From NCBI GenBank assembly GCA_016210485.1, contig JACQUD010000036.1:1-38398 (forward strand): a stretch of DNA of 38,398 nucleotides, read 5' to 3'. The notes under the pieces are model-generated. The model worked only from the letters and a program-made list of their open reading frames with translations. It was not told the DNA's origin and made no database searches. The position numbers and the translations under genes were made by a program. Source of the stretch: Chloroflexota bacterium. Its GTDB lineage: Bacteria; Chloroflexota; Dehalococcoidia; JACQUD01. Shown one piece after another: positions 1 to 7,332 of this stretch. Within the stretch, counting starts at the first letter, position 1. Every line of letters starts with the position of its first letter.

Positions 1-911
1 CCCCGTCGGAGCTTTGCATACTCTGCCACAACCCGTCGAACGTGGACAACCCGGCGGGGGTGACTGCGGCCAACGGCGGACCTATCGATGCGGCGCCGGA
101 ATCCAGCAACTTCAAGCTGATGATCCACCGTATTCACACTGGCGAGGACCTGACTCGTGACTTCACCAACTACCGGAGTATCGGCGGGGGGTTATTCATC
201 TTCAATGAGGTGCGATTCCCGGGCGACCGGAGGAACTGCGAGAAGTGCCATATACCTGGCTCCAACCTGCTCCCGTTGCCTGCAACCGAAGCCAATACCG
301 TGGCGCCGCGCGAGCTTTACTCGCCCTTGGGCCCGGCGGCGGCGGCCTGCCTGGGCTGCCACGATAGCACAAAGGCTAGCGCTCACGCCCAGACAATGAC
401 GTCGTCTTCTGGGGAGGCTTGCGCAGTGTGCCACGGCACAGGGAGAGACTTCGACGTGGCCAAGGTGCACGATGTCTCGAAGTCGCTTGGTGAGGAAGTG
501 CCTACCGCAGTAGCGAGGGCGACCGGCAATGGCTCCTACGTCGCCGATAACGGTGACACCTTCGGCTTCGCATTCACAGCTATGCAACTTGATGGGAATG
601 GCAATGCCTCAGGCGAATACCAGCACCGCAACACCACCAAGAGTACTCTCATTGTGGTAAAGGTTCTGTACATGAAGGTGGTAGGAAATGAATTATGGCT
701 GGGCGGCACTATCACCAAGGCCGAGGGCGGCACAGAGGGGAAGGCTGGTGATGACCGAGTGATAAGGTTCCAGGACAATTTCCCAGGGACCGACCAGAGA
801 ACAAGGATGCAGAGGCTCAACGCCGGTGAAGCTCTTAACGCCCCCAAGACCGGCAATCTTGCCGACGATTTCCTGCGACCTCTGGTAAGCGGCAACATCC
901 TGATACGGTGA
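1..911 (+). CDS. Multihaem cytochrome c, C-terminal part (5' end outside window)
   Basis: The reading frame is open from base 3, and a CxxCH haem motif (CILCH, nt 15-29) lies before the first possible start codon (GTG at 42), so the gene begins outside the window. Three more haem motifs follow: CEKCH (237-251), CLGCH (348-362) and CAVCH (420-434). This spacing and the text around them resemble OmcA/MtrC-type decahaem cytochromes, which carry electrons to or across the cell surface. After the last haem, about 150 residues without cysteine form a glycine- and beta-rich tail (YVADNGDTFGF onwards) that looks like an extracellular beta-sandwich module rather than more haem domain. A strong terminator follows at 1003-1041. 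The number of haems in the whole protein and its location cannot be judged here. Confidence is high for multihaem cytochrome c and moderate for the OmcA/MtrC subfamily. Confidence 0.85.
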   Translation, partial: PSELCILCHNPSNVDNPAGVTAANGGPIDAAPESSNFKLMIHRIHTGEDLTRDFTNYRSIGGGLFIFNEVRFPGDRRNCEKCHIPGSNLLPLPATEANTVAPRELYSPLGPAAAACLGCHDSTKASAHAQTMTSSSGEACAVCHGTGRDFDVAKVHDVSKSLGEEVPTAVARATGNGSYVADNGDTFGFAFTAMQLDGNGNASGEYQHRNTTKSTLIVVKVLYMKVVGNELWLGGTITKAEGGTEGKAGDDRVIRFQDNFPGTDQRTRMQRLNAGEALNAPKTGNLADDFLRPLVSGNILIR

Positions 912-1002
912 AGTGATGAATACCGTGAGGATGAAGGTGAAGAACTTCGCCGTAACCAAGGTGCACGCCCGCTAGAGGCGGGGAAGCTAAAGAACTACAG
1001 TC

Positions 1003-1041
1003 CATCGGGGGGAGGATGGCCCTCCCCCCGATGCGCTTTTT
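1003..1041 (+). terminator. Rho-independent terminator after the cytochrome gene
   Basis: A perfect 13-bp stem (arms 1003-1015 and 1021-1033, CATCGGGGGGAGG and its complement) with a 5-nt loop is followed by a run of T (1037-1041). It lies 91 bases after the cytochrome stop and before the cyclophilin gene, so it ends the cytochrome transcript and isolates the next gene. The rest of 912-1106 shows no other gene. Confidence 0.9.
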
Positions 1042-1106
1042 ACAAAGGTAAGAAGGGTCGTTTACCAGTAGAAACTGCTCAGAAGGAGAGGGTTGAAAGA
1101 CCAGAC

Positions 1107-1739
1107 ATGAAGGGATACCGTCAAGGCCCCATGGTGGCGCTGATGCTGGCAGCCCTGGCGCTGCTGGCCTCCTGCGCCGGCAGCCCTAGCACCACACCAA
1201 CCCCACAAGGAGGCACCCTATTGAAACAATACTCCAGCCCACCCCCTATGACCATCGACCCCAGCAAGAGCTATACAGCCCGCATGGAGACCAGCGAGGG
1301 CGTCATCACCTTCGATCTCCTGGCCAGGGAAGCGCCCATCACGGTAAACAACTTTGTCTTCCTGGCCCGGGAGGGCTTCTACGACGGCGTCAAATTCCAC
1401 CGCATCATCAAAGGCTTCATGGTGCAGTCGGGCGATCCCATGGGCACCGGCCGGGGAGGCCCCGGCTATCGGTTCAACGATGAGCCAGTAACGCGGAACT
1501 ACGTGAGAGGGACCCTGGCCATGGCCAACGCCGGGCCCAACACCAACGGCAGCCAGTTCTTCATCGTCCACCAGGATGCCGGCCTGCCCAAGGCCTACAC
1601 CATCTTCGGACTGGTCACCGATGGCCTGGATGCCCTGGATAAGATAGCCAACACCCCCGTTACCGCCGGCCCCAGTGGAGAGGTGTCCAGCCCAACCCGC
1701 GAGGTGACGATCCGGCATATCGACATAGTAGAGAAGTAG
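1107..1739 (+). CDS. Cyclophilin-type peptidyl-prolyl cis-trans isomerase, lipoprotein
   Basis: This 210-residue protein catalyses cis-trans isomerisation of Xaa-Pro bonds, probably on secreted proteins outside the membrane. The N-terminus is a lipoprotein signal (hydrophobic stretch followed by the lipobox LLASC, Cys about residue 23). A Ser/Thr/Pro linker leads to the cyclophilin fold from about residue 58. Typical active-site segments are present: VKFHRIIKGFMVQSGDP, with the catalytic Arg in FHRII, then NTNGSQFFI, and a C-terminal IFGLV segment. The Trp that binds cyclosporin in eukaryotic proteins is not at its usual place, as is common in bacteria. An SD-like GGAGAGG lies about 13 bases before the ATG, rather far. 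The gene stands alone between the cytochrome terminator and the 1941 operon promoter. Confidence 0.92.
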   Translation: MKGYRQGPMVALMLAALALLASCAGSPSTTPTPQGGTLLKQYSSPPPMTIDPSKSYTARMETSEGVITFDLLAREAPITVNNFVFLAREGFYDGVKFHRIIKGFMVQSGDPMGTGRGGPGYRFNDEPVTRNYVRGTLAMANAGPNTNGSQFFIVHQDAGLPKAYTIFGLVTDGLDALDKIANTPVTAGPSGEVSSPTREVTIRHIDIVEK

Positions 1740-1893
1740 CCCAAAAAGCGAAAAGACGGAAGGCTGGAAGCGCTCGGTATTGTTTTGGAGTATCTATTTG
1801 ACCAGGATAACGAATCAGGTTAAAATTAGACCTACTTCGAGGCGATTCCGACAAATACGTCGCAGAAGAGAGCTAACTTTTTCCCTTAGCGAA

Positions 1894-1902
1894 TGTTATA
1901 CT
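1894..1902 (+). promoter_or_regulatory. Putative extended -10 promoter for the 1941-5050 operon
   Basis: TGT-TATACT (1894-1902) is an extended -10 element, 38 bases before the ATG of the NEW3 protein. The -35 position at the right spacing (TAACTT) is poor, which is usual for extended -10 promoters. An AGGAGGG ribosome binding site lies 8 bases before the ATG at 1941. The remainder of 1740-1940 holds nothing else recognisable. Confidence 0.5.
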
Positions 1903-1940
1903 AAATAAGCCTATCTCACAACGTTAGGAGGGATGCCGAA

Positions 1941-3158
1941 ATGCGTCTGCTGCGCGCCCTTAGTTTGGCCCTTATCTCCGGGATACTGGCGCTGATCCCT
2001 CTGGCTCCTGCCCTAGGTCAGGAGCCAACGGCCCAGGTCACCCTCTGGACCGAGGTCCCTGGGGTCATTATCGCCAGTGGGGAAGAATATTACTTCCCTG
2101 TCCACGTCACCAACAACGGCCCTACAGGCCTGTTCCTGAATATGAGCGTAAGCCCAGCTCCATCGGAGTGGGGGGTCAGCCTGGTGGACAAGGACTCTGG
2201 CACACCCAGGGGAGTGCAGCGGGTCTATGTTAATCCTAAAGTTAACCCTGAAGATGTGGGCTTCACCATCTTTTTGCATGTCTGGTCCTCTGGAGATGCG
2301 CCAACAGGAGACTACGAGTTCGTGGTGACGGCCCAGGACCTGGGCACCGGTAAAGAATACACCCTCACACTGAAGGCTACTCTGAAGGAGGCCACATCCG
2401 CCAATGCTGGCCGCTCGGCCAGGATAGAAACCACTTACCCTCAGCTCAGCGCCCCGTCCGGGCAGATCTTCGAATATTCCCTCCTCCTGATAAACGATAG
2501 CTCTGATAATCTCACCTTTGACCTTCAGGCCCAGACCCCCCCTCTATGGGACGTCGTCTTTCGGGACTCCTACGAGAGGCAGAAGCAATTCTCCAGTATC
2601 GGGGTGAAAGCCAAGGGCACCGAGTTCATCACCGTGAGCCTCACGCCTCCTACGAGTGTGGAGGTGGGAAGCTACAATGTGCGTGTCACCATCCGGGCTG
2701 GGGAAGTGACCGCCTCTCAGGACCTGGTGGCCACGGTTACGGGCATGTTCGAGATGAAATTGTCCACCCCCTCGGGCCGCCTCAACGCTGACGCTACGGT
2801 GGGCAGAGAATCCAGCTTCCCCATCCTGGTAACCAATACGGGAACCATGCCCATTCAGAACGTGGGCCTCAGCGCCAACTACCCCCAGAACTGGAAGGTA
2901 ACATTCGACCCTGCACGGATGAACATCCTGCAACCTTACGAGTCCCGGGAAGTGAGTGTGACCCTGATCCCAGCCCGCGGAGCCATAGCCGGTGACTATG
3001 CTATAACCTTATTCGGCTCCTCGACCCAGTCCTCCCACAATATCGATATACGGGTATCCCTGGGGGCCCCCACTATATGGGGCTGGGTGGGGCTGGGCAT
3101 CGTCCTAGCCGTCATCGCCGGGCTAGCGGGCCTCTTCGTCAAGGTAGGTAGAAGATAG
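1941..3158 (+). CDS. Secreted, membrane-anchored NEW3-domain protein (COG1470-like)
   Basis: This 405-residue protein has a signal peptide (about residues 1-26, cleavage near ALGQEP). It has several tandem beta-sandwich repeats of roughly 100-120 residues that match the NEW3 style (VHVTNNGP, LLINDSSDN, VTNTGTMPIQNV). There is one C-terminal membrane helix (about 380-402, IWGWVGLGIVLAVIAGLAGL) and a short basic tail. It should therefore be displayed outside the membrane and anchored at its C-terminus. The stop is only 2 bases before the ATG of the ABC ATPase, so the three genes 1941-5050 form one operon. NEW3/COG1470 proteins often sit beside ABC-2 exporters, probably as an extracellular accessory. 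The substrate is unknown. The start is supported by AGGAGGG 8 bases upstream. Confidence 0.8.
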   Translation: MRLLRALSLALISGILALIPLAPALGQEPTAQVTLWTEVPGVIIASGEEYYFPVHVTNNGPTGLFLNMSVSPAPSEWGVSLVDKDSGTPRGVQRVYVNPKVNPEDVGFTIFLHVWSSGDAPTGDYEFVVTAQDLGTGKEYTLTLKATLKEATSANAGRSARIETTYPQLSAPSGQIFEYSLLLINDSSDNLTFDLQAQTPPLWDVVFRDSYERQKQFSSIGVKAKGTEFITVSLTPPTSVEVGSYNVRVTIRAGEVTASQDLVATVTGMFEMKLSTPSGRLNADATVGRESSFPILVTNTGTMPIQNVGLSANYPQNWKVTFDPARMNILQPYESREVSVTLIPARGAIAGDYAITLFGSSTQSSHNIDIRVSLGAPTIWGWVGLGIVLAVIAGLAGLFVKVGRR

Positions 3159-3160
3159 CC

Positions 3161-4093
3161 ATGGCATTAGCCATCGAGACCCAGGACCTGACCAAGACCT
3201 ACGGCTCCTTCGTAGCCGTGGATAAGCTGAGCCTCTCAGTGGAGGAGGGGGAGGTCTTCGGCTTCCTGGGCCCTAACGGGGCGGGAAAGACCACCACTAT
3301 ACTGATGCTCCTAGGCCTCACCCAAGCTACTTCGGGCTCGGCTCGGGTCCATGACTACAATGCTCTCCATGACTTCATGAAGCTGAGAAGCATCACCGGA
3401 TATCTTCCGGAGAACGTGGGGCTCTACGACGACCTGACGGCCGAGGAGAACTTGCTCTACACGGCCCGCCTCAACGGCCTGGGCCGGGAGAAGGCCCGAG
3501 AACGCATCGCCTGGGCCCTGGCGCGGGTGGGGTTGGCAGAGGTGGCCCAGAAGGTAGTGGGGAAGTTCTCTCGGGGAATGAGGCAACGCCTGGGCATCGC
3601 CGACGTCCTCATCAAACAGCCCAGGATAGTCTTCCTGGATGAGCCTACCGCCGGGCTGGACCCCGAGGGTGTGAACCAGCTCCTGAATAATATCACCTCC
3701 CTGAACCGCGAAGAGGGTATCACTGTCTTCGTCTCATCCCATATGCTCCATCAGGTGCAGAAGATATGCCACAGGGTGGGCATCCTCTCCAGAGGGCGTA
3801 TGGTGGCCCTGGGGGCCGTAGGGGAGCTGAGCCGGCAGGCCTTCGGCCAGGACAATATGATCATCGAGATTGAAGTCCGCGGAGAAGACGAAAGGCTGAG
3901 GGATAGTTTGAAGCAGGTGAAGGGTGTGAGGAGCCTGGAGAAGGAAGGTCCTCTCTTGGTGCTGGATTGTGAAGCGGATGTGAGGGCGGAGGTGGCTCGC
4001 GCAACTCTGGAGAGCGGCTGCTCAGTCCTGGAGATCCGCTCCCGTGCCCTGGGGCTGGAAGAGCTCTATCACCAGTATTTTCACGAGGAATAA
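3161..4093 (+). CDS. ABC transporter ATP-binding protein (ABC-2/NatA-CcmA type)
   Basis: A 310-residue cytoplasmic ATPase that energises the permease encoded next. Visible motifs are Walker A GPNGAGKTT (about residues 38-46), the ABC signature FSRGMRQRLG, Walker B IVFLDEP followed by TAGLDP, and the switch His in SSHML. The C-terminal 80 residues (from about 230) form the extra domain common in the drug/Na+/copper exporter class. That class exports or extracts substrates and does not use a binding protein. The ATG follows the NEW3 stop by 2 bases, and the permease GTG starts 3 bases after this stop, so translation is probably coupled. The exported substrate cannot be predicted. Confidence 0.95.
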   Translation: MALAIETQDLTKTYGSFVAVDKLSLSVEEGEVFGFLGPNGAGKTTTILMLLGLTQATSGSARVHDYNALHDFMKLRSITGYLPENVGLYDDLTAEENLLYTARLNGLGREKARERIAWALARVGLAEVAQKVVGKFSRGMRQRLGIADVLIKQPRIVFLDEPTAGLDPEGVNQLLNNITSLNREEGITVFVSSHMLHQVQKICHRVGILSRGRMVALGAVGELSRQAFGQDNMIIEIEVRGEDERLRDSLKQVKGVRSLEKEGPLLVLDCEADVRAEVARATLESGCSVLEIRSRALGLEELYHQYFHEE

Positions 4094-4096
4094 GTA

Positions 4097-5050
4097 GTGC
4101 GTAGTCTCTTCGCCGTATTTCAAAAGGAGTTGGCGGACCAGCTGGGCAGCCGGCGATTCTTTATCTTCCTGCTTATGGTGGGCTTCGGCGGTCTCTTGGC
4201 CAGCTATATGGCCACCCAGGCCATACGGTCGGGCATGTTGCAATCTCCCAGCCAGAGTTTCGTCTTCTTGCAAATGTTCCTTCTTAGCGAGGGTGTCTTG
4301 CCCCCCTTCACATCCTTCGTATCCTTCTTCGCCCCCATGCTAGGCCTGATACTAACCTTCGATGCCATCAATCGTGAAAAGACGAGCGGAACTCTGAGCC
4401 GGCTCCTGTCCCAGCCCATCACGCGAGACGCCGTCATCAACGGCAAGTTCCTGGCAGCCCTGGTCACTATAGCCGTCATGCTCTTGAGCATTCTCATACT
4501 GGTCATCGGTCTGGGGCTGCGTATCCTGGGCGTTCCCCCCAGCTTTGAAGAGGTGCTCCGAATCATCGCCTATTTCGGCGTCACCCTGATTTACATCGGT
4601 TTCTGGATGTCCCTGGCCATGCTGTTCTCCATACTCTCCCGACGCGTCGCCACTTCGGCCCTGGCGGTCATCGCCATATGGATATTCTTCGCTTTCTTCA
4701 TGACCATCATCTCCGGAGCCATTGCCGACCGGGTGGCCCCGCTGAAGGATGACGTACGTACGAACACCGAGGAAGAGGTGCTCAGGAACGTGCGAACCCA
4801 GGATATGATAGGGCGCATCTCGCCTTTGCAGCTTTACAATGAAGCTTCCACCACCGTGCTACATCCGGGAGTGAGGACACTGGGACCTGTTTCCTACAGC
4901 CAGGTGGCGGAGTTGATTCCCTCGCCCCTATCCCTGCGCCAGAGCTTGGTCCTGGTCTGGCCTCACATCACATCGCTGATAGCCATGACCTTGGTCAGCT
5001 TCGCCATATCTTATGTTGTCTTCATGAGGCAGGAGATAAGGTCTTTGTAG
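4097..5050 (+). CDS. ABC-2 type permease (NosY-like)
   Basis: A 317-residue integral membrane protein with about six hydrophobic segments. One is near residues 20-40, followed by a large extracytoplasmic loop, four helices in about 75-220, and a last helix near 290-312. The start region (FAVFQKELADQLGSRRFF) and the motif FDAINREKTSGTLSRLLSQP are hallmarks of ABC-2 permeases of the NosY/NatB kind. It pairs with the ATPase at 3161-4093 and the NEW3 protein at 1941-3158. The start is GTG at 4097, chosen because the frame opens there directly after the ATPase stop. A weak hairpin at 5086-5101 follows the gene. Confidence 0.9.
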   Translation: MRSLFAVFQKELADQLGSRRFFIFLLMVGFGGLLASYMATQAIRSGMLQSPSQSFVFLQMFLLSEGVLPPFTSFVSFFAPMLGLILTFDAINREKTSGTLSRLLSQPITRDAVINGKFLAALVTIAVMLLSILILVIGLGLRILGVPPSFEEVLRIIAYFGVTLIYIGFWMSLAMLFSILSRRVATSALAVIAIWIFFAFFMTIISGAIADRVAPLKDDVRTNTEEEVLRNVRTQDMIGRISPLQLYNEASTTVLHPGVRTLGPVSYSQVAELIPSPLSLRQSLVLVWPHITSLIAMTLVSFAISYVVFMRQEIRSL

Positions 5051-5085
5051 CCAGGGGAACAGTCTGTCCCGCCAGGACCAAGGCC

Positions 5086-5101
5086 GCTTATTTGAATAAG
5101 C
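5086..5101. terminator. Weak bidirectional hairpin between convergent genes
   Basis: GCTTAT-TTGA-ATAAGC (6-bp stem, 4-nt loop) lies between the stops of the ABC permease (plus) and the crotonase gene (minus). No clear T-run follows on the plus strand, so its role as a terminator is tentative. Confidence 0.35.
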
Positions 5102-5115
5102 CGCGGTAAGATTTC

Positions 5116-5931
5116 TTATCGCCCTTTGAAAACTGGCTCCCGCTTCTCGATGGAGGCCCTCACCCCTTCTTTATAGTCCTCGGTGTTGTGGCACATATTT
5201 GTATAGAAGCTTTCAAGGACCATCTGATCCTCCGCAGAAGGGGCAATGTCCGCGGCCCGAGTTATGAGCTTTTTGCCCAGGCTTATAGCGATGGCTGGCC
5301 CTTTGGCAAAGCGCTCCGCCAGCGCCCGGGCCTCAGGCATGAGCTGGTCATGGGGCACCACTTTACTCACGATGCCATACTTCTCTGCCTGGTGGGCATC
5401 GATAAAATCACCCAGGAGCATAAGCTCAAAGGCCCGCGCCGTTCCTACCAGGCGAGTCAGAAGATAAGTCTCACCTACGTGGGGAGGGACGCCCCGACGG
5501 ATATACCTGGTGGAGAACCGGGCCTTCTCCGATGCGATACGGATGTCACAGAAGAGGGCGAAGGCAAAGCCAGGGTCGACGGCAGGTCCATTCACAGCGG
5601 CGATGGTGACAAGCCGGCTGTGGTACAAAGAGGTAGGGCTGAAGCCTCCGAATACACCCCTTCCAAGGAGGACGCGGCTCCTAGTTTCGGCACCTGTCGC
5701 CTCCGCGTCCAGGCGGCTGGCCACACGACGCATATCCAACCCGGAACAGAACCCGGGGTCAGCCCCCGTCAGGATAAGGGACAGGATAGCCAGGTCGCCC
5801 TCGGCATCCTTCAGGGCTTGCCCCAGTTCATCGCCCATGGCATCAGTCAGAGCATTGAACATCCCAGGGTTGTTCAGGGTGATGGTGGCTACCCCGTTCC
5901 TCTTTTCATAGAGGATATGCTTGAAATCCAT
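5116..5931 (-). CDS. Enoyl-CoA hydratase/isomerase (crotonase) family protein
   Basis: A 271-residue crotonase-fold protein acting on acyl-CoA thioesters. I chose the ATG at 5931 because GGGGAGGG lies just before it; the longer frame to 5991 has no such site. Family marks are the first oxyanion segment GADPGFCSGLDM, the second NGPAVDPGF, and CDIRIASEKARF. The two positions that hold catalytic Glu in rat enoyl-CoA hydratase (Glu144 and Glu164) appear to be non-acidic: GFAFALFCD where CELAMMCD is usual, and YIRRGVPP where PEI.LG.IP is usual. Straight hydration is therefore unlikely, and isomerase, thioesterase, decarboxylase or C-C hydrolase chemistry is more likely. The gene stands alone on the minus strand, so its pathway is not shown by context. 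Confidence 0.85.
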   Translation of the reverse strand: MDFKHILYEKRNGVATITLNNPGMFNALTDAMGDELGQALKDAEGDLAILSLILTGADPGFCSGLDMRRVASRLDAEATGAETRSRVLLGRGVFGGFSPTSLYHSRLVTIAAVNGPAVDPGFAFALFCDIRIASEKARFSTRYIRRGVPPHVGETYLLTRLVGTARAFELMLLGDFIDAHQAEKYGIVSKVVPHDQLMPEARALAERFAKGPAIAISLGKKLITRAADIAPSAEDQMVLESFYTNMCHNTEDYKEGVRASIEKREPVFKGR

Positions 5932-6095
5932 AGCCCTCCCCCTTTCTTTTTTCAGGCCACTGGGGATAGACCTTTTTAGGGACATAGGCATTTGCCGAAA
6001 AAGGCCTTCACCTAAAGACTCATACTATCACAAGTGTCAATAGGCCCAAGATGGGGAAGGAGAGAGACCCCAAAACAATCTACGAGTGGAGGAAG

Positions 6096-6464
6096 TCAGG
6101 TAGCCAGAGCTTCAGCCTTGTCTCGAGCCTGAGCCAGCAGCCGATCGAAGGCGGCTTTGTCTCGCACAGCCAGGTCAGCCAGCATCTTTCGGTTCACCGC
6201 CACCCCCGCCCGGCGAAATAGGCTCATGAGAACGCTATAGGAGATACCCTGAGCGCGGGCAGCGATATTGATGCGCTGGATCCAGAGCCGACGAAAGTCA
6301 CCCTTACGCTCCCGGCGATGAGCATAGGCATAGCTCAGGGCCTTTATCCAGGATTCCTGGGCCTTCTCGTAAAGAAGATGTCGGCTGGCCCGATGACCCT
6401 TGGTCTGGGCCAGGACCTTGTGGTGTCTCCGATGGGTAACAAATCCGGCTTTAACCCGAGTCAT
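6096..6464 (-). CDS. rplT: 50S ribosomal protein L20
   Basis: A 122-residue basic protein that binds 23S rRNA early in assembly of the large subunit. The N-terminus (MTRVKAGFVTHRRHHKVL) and the core segments (SYAYAHRRERKGDFRRLWIQRIN, in two blocks) are typical of L20. Length is normal. It is the last gene of thrS-infC-rpmI-rplT; its ATG is 3 bases after the L35 stop, with GGAG before it. L20 represses its own operon in several bacteria; I saw no obvious rRNA mimic here but cannot exclude one. Confidence 0.98.
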   Translation of the reverse strand: MTRVKAGFVTHRRHHKVLAQTKGHRASRHLLYEKAQESWIKALSYAYAHRRERKGDFRRLWIQRINIAARAQGISYSVLMSLFRRAGVAVNRKMLADLAVRDKAAFDRLLAQARDKAEALAT

Positions 6465-6467
6465 AGT

Positions 6468-6668
6468 CTACACTCCATAAGGCAATAACCTTCTTATTCG
6501 AGACCGGTCCCGAGGGTGCACAGGCACCATTTCATCGAACATGCCGGTCGTCCTGCCGGGCTTTTTCCGGCGGAAGTGGCTTTTCCCGCCCTTAACTCGC
6601 ATAAGTTTGCCGCTTCCCGTAATGCTAAAGCGGCGCTGGGCCCCTTTATGGGTCTTCAGTTTAGGCAC
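6468..6668 (-). CDS. rpmI: 50S ribosomal protein L35
   Basis: A 66-residue small basic protein of the large ribosomal subunit. MPKLKTHKGAQRRF at the start and KSHFRRKK in the middle are diagnostic. The start is GTG at 6668. Its first 8 bases (GTGCCTAA) contain the infC stop codon, so the genes overlap by 8 bases and are likely translationally coupled. GGAAAGGGG lies upstream inside infC. Confidence 0.97.
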   Translation of the reverse strand: MPKLKTHKGAQRRFSITGSGKLMRVKGGKSHFRRKKPGRTTGMFDEMVPVHPRDRSRIRRLLPYGV

Positions 6669-7191
6669 CGTTCCCCTTTCCTACTGCTTTGACCTTTTTC
6701 GAGAGAGAGAGGATAACGCTCATATTTCTTCCCTCCAAAGCCAGGGGGCGCTCCACCATGGCCACATCTTCCAGCTCTTTGATAGCCCGGTTCATCAGGT
6801 CTCGGCCCAATTCCATGTGGTCCATTTGCCTGCCTCGGAAGATGACGGAGAGCTTGACCCTATCCCCTTCGTGCAGAAGCCGTTGAACCAAGCGCATCTT
6901 GAACTGGAAGTCATGCCCCGCCACCTGGGGCCGAATCCTGACCTCACGCATGCTAACTTCGTGCTGGCTCCGTCGGGACTGGCGCTGCTTCCGGTCATGT
7001 TCGTATTTGAACTTGCCATAGTTCAGGAAGCGACATACGGGAGGCACAGCCGCCGGAGCTACCTCTACCAGGTCAGCGCCCCTCTCCTGAGCCATCCGCA
7101 GAGCCTCACCTATAGGCAATACCCCGATGCGCTCATCCCCATCCCCAATGACCAGCACCTCTCGAGCGGTGATTTCTTCGTTGACGCGCAA
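6661..7191 (-). CDS. infC: Translation initiation factor IF-3 (start codon uncertain)
   Basis: IF-3 binds the 30S subunit, keeps 50S away and checks the start codon. The N-domain (RVNEEITAREVLVIG), the lysine-rich linker (about residues 65-85) and the C-domain (KMRLVQRLLHEGDRVKLSV) are all visible. No ATG or GTG is available at the 5' end. TTG at 7191 gives M-RVNEEI but sits 21 bases from the GGAGG at 7213-7217. The frame stays open upstream through basic codons (IKNERRRIGIAKEL). ATA at 7203 lies 9 bases after that GGAGG, and ATT at 7242 is the codon type used by enterobacterial infC. The given coordinates use the TTG as the conservative choice. An internal promoter (7245-7273) precedes the gene. 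Confidence 0.9.
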   Translation of the reverse strand: MRVNEEITAREVLVIGDGDERIGVLPIGEALRMAQERGADLVEVAPAAVPPVCRFLNYGKFKYEHDRKQRQSRRSQHEVSMREVRIRPQVAGHDFQFKMRLVQRLLHEGDRVKLSVIFRGRQMDHMELGRDLMNRAIKELEDVAMVERPLALEGRNMSVILSLSKKVKAVGKGNGA

Positions 7192-7244
7192 CTCTTTAGC
7201 TATCCCTATACGCCTCCGCTCGTTTTTTATCCGTGTTGTAATTT

Positions 7245-7273
7245 TTTATAGCACAAACTCTGCCGAGAGTCAA
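7245..7273 (-). promoter_or_regulatory. Internal sigma-70 promoter for infC-rpmI-rplT
   Basis: On the minus strand TTGACT (7268-7273), a 17-base spacer ending in TGC, and TATAAA (7245-7250) form a near-consensus promoter with an extended -10. It lies in the 90-bp gap between thrS and infC. The expected transcript start is near 7238, downstream of the ATT at 7242, which argues against that ATT as the start codon for this transcript. Confidence 0.7.
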
Positions 7274-7332
7274 AGGGTAAGGGACATGGGTGTTCCCCGG
7301 CCATGTGGGCAGAAAAATGTTGGCAAGCGATC

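Noticed and set aside
916-975. Tiny frame of 19 codons just after the cytochrome gene
   Set aside because: It has no ribosome binding site or recognisable sequence and lies before the terminator; chance is the simplest explanation.
7240-7242. ATT as the infC start by analogy with enterobacteria
   Set aside because: It lies 2 bases after the -10 box of the internal promoter, upstream of the expected transcript start, and has no Shine-Dalgarno sequence. It could still serve on a transcript from the thrS promoter.
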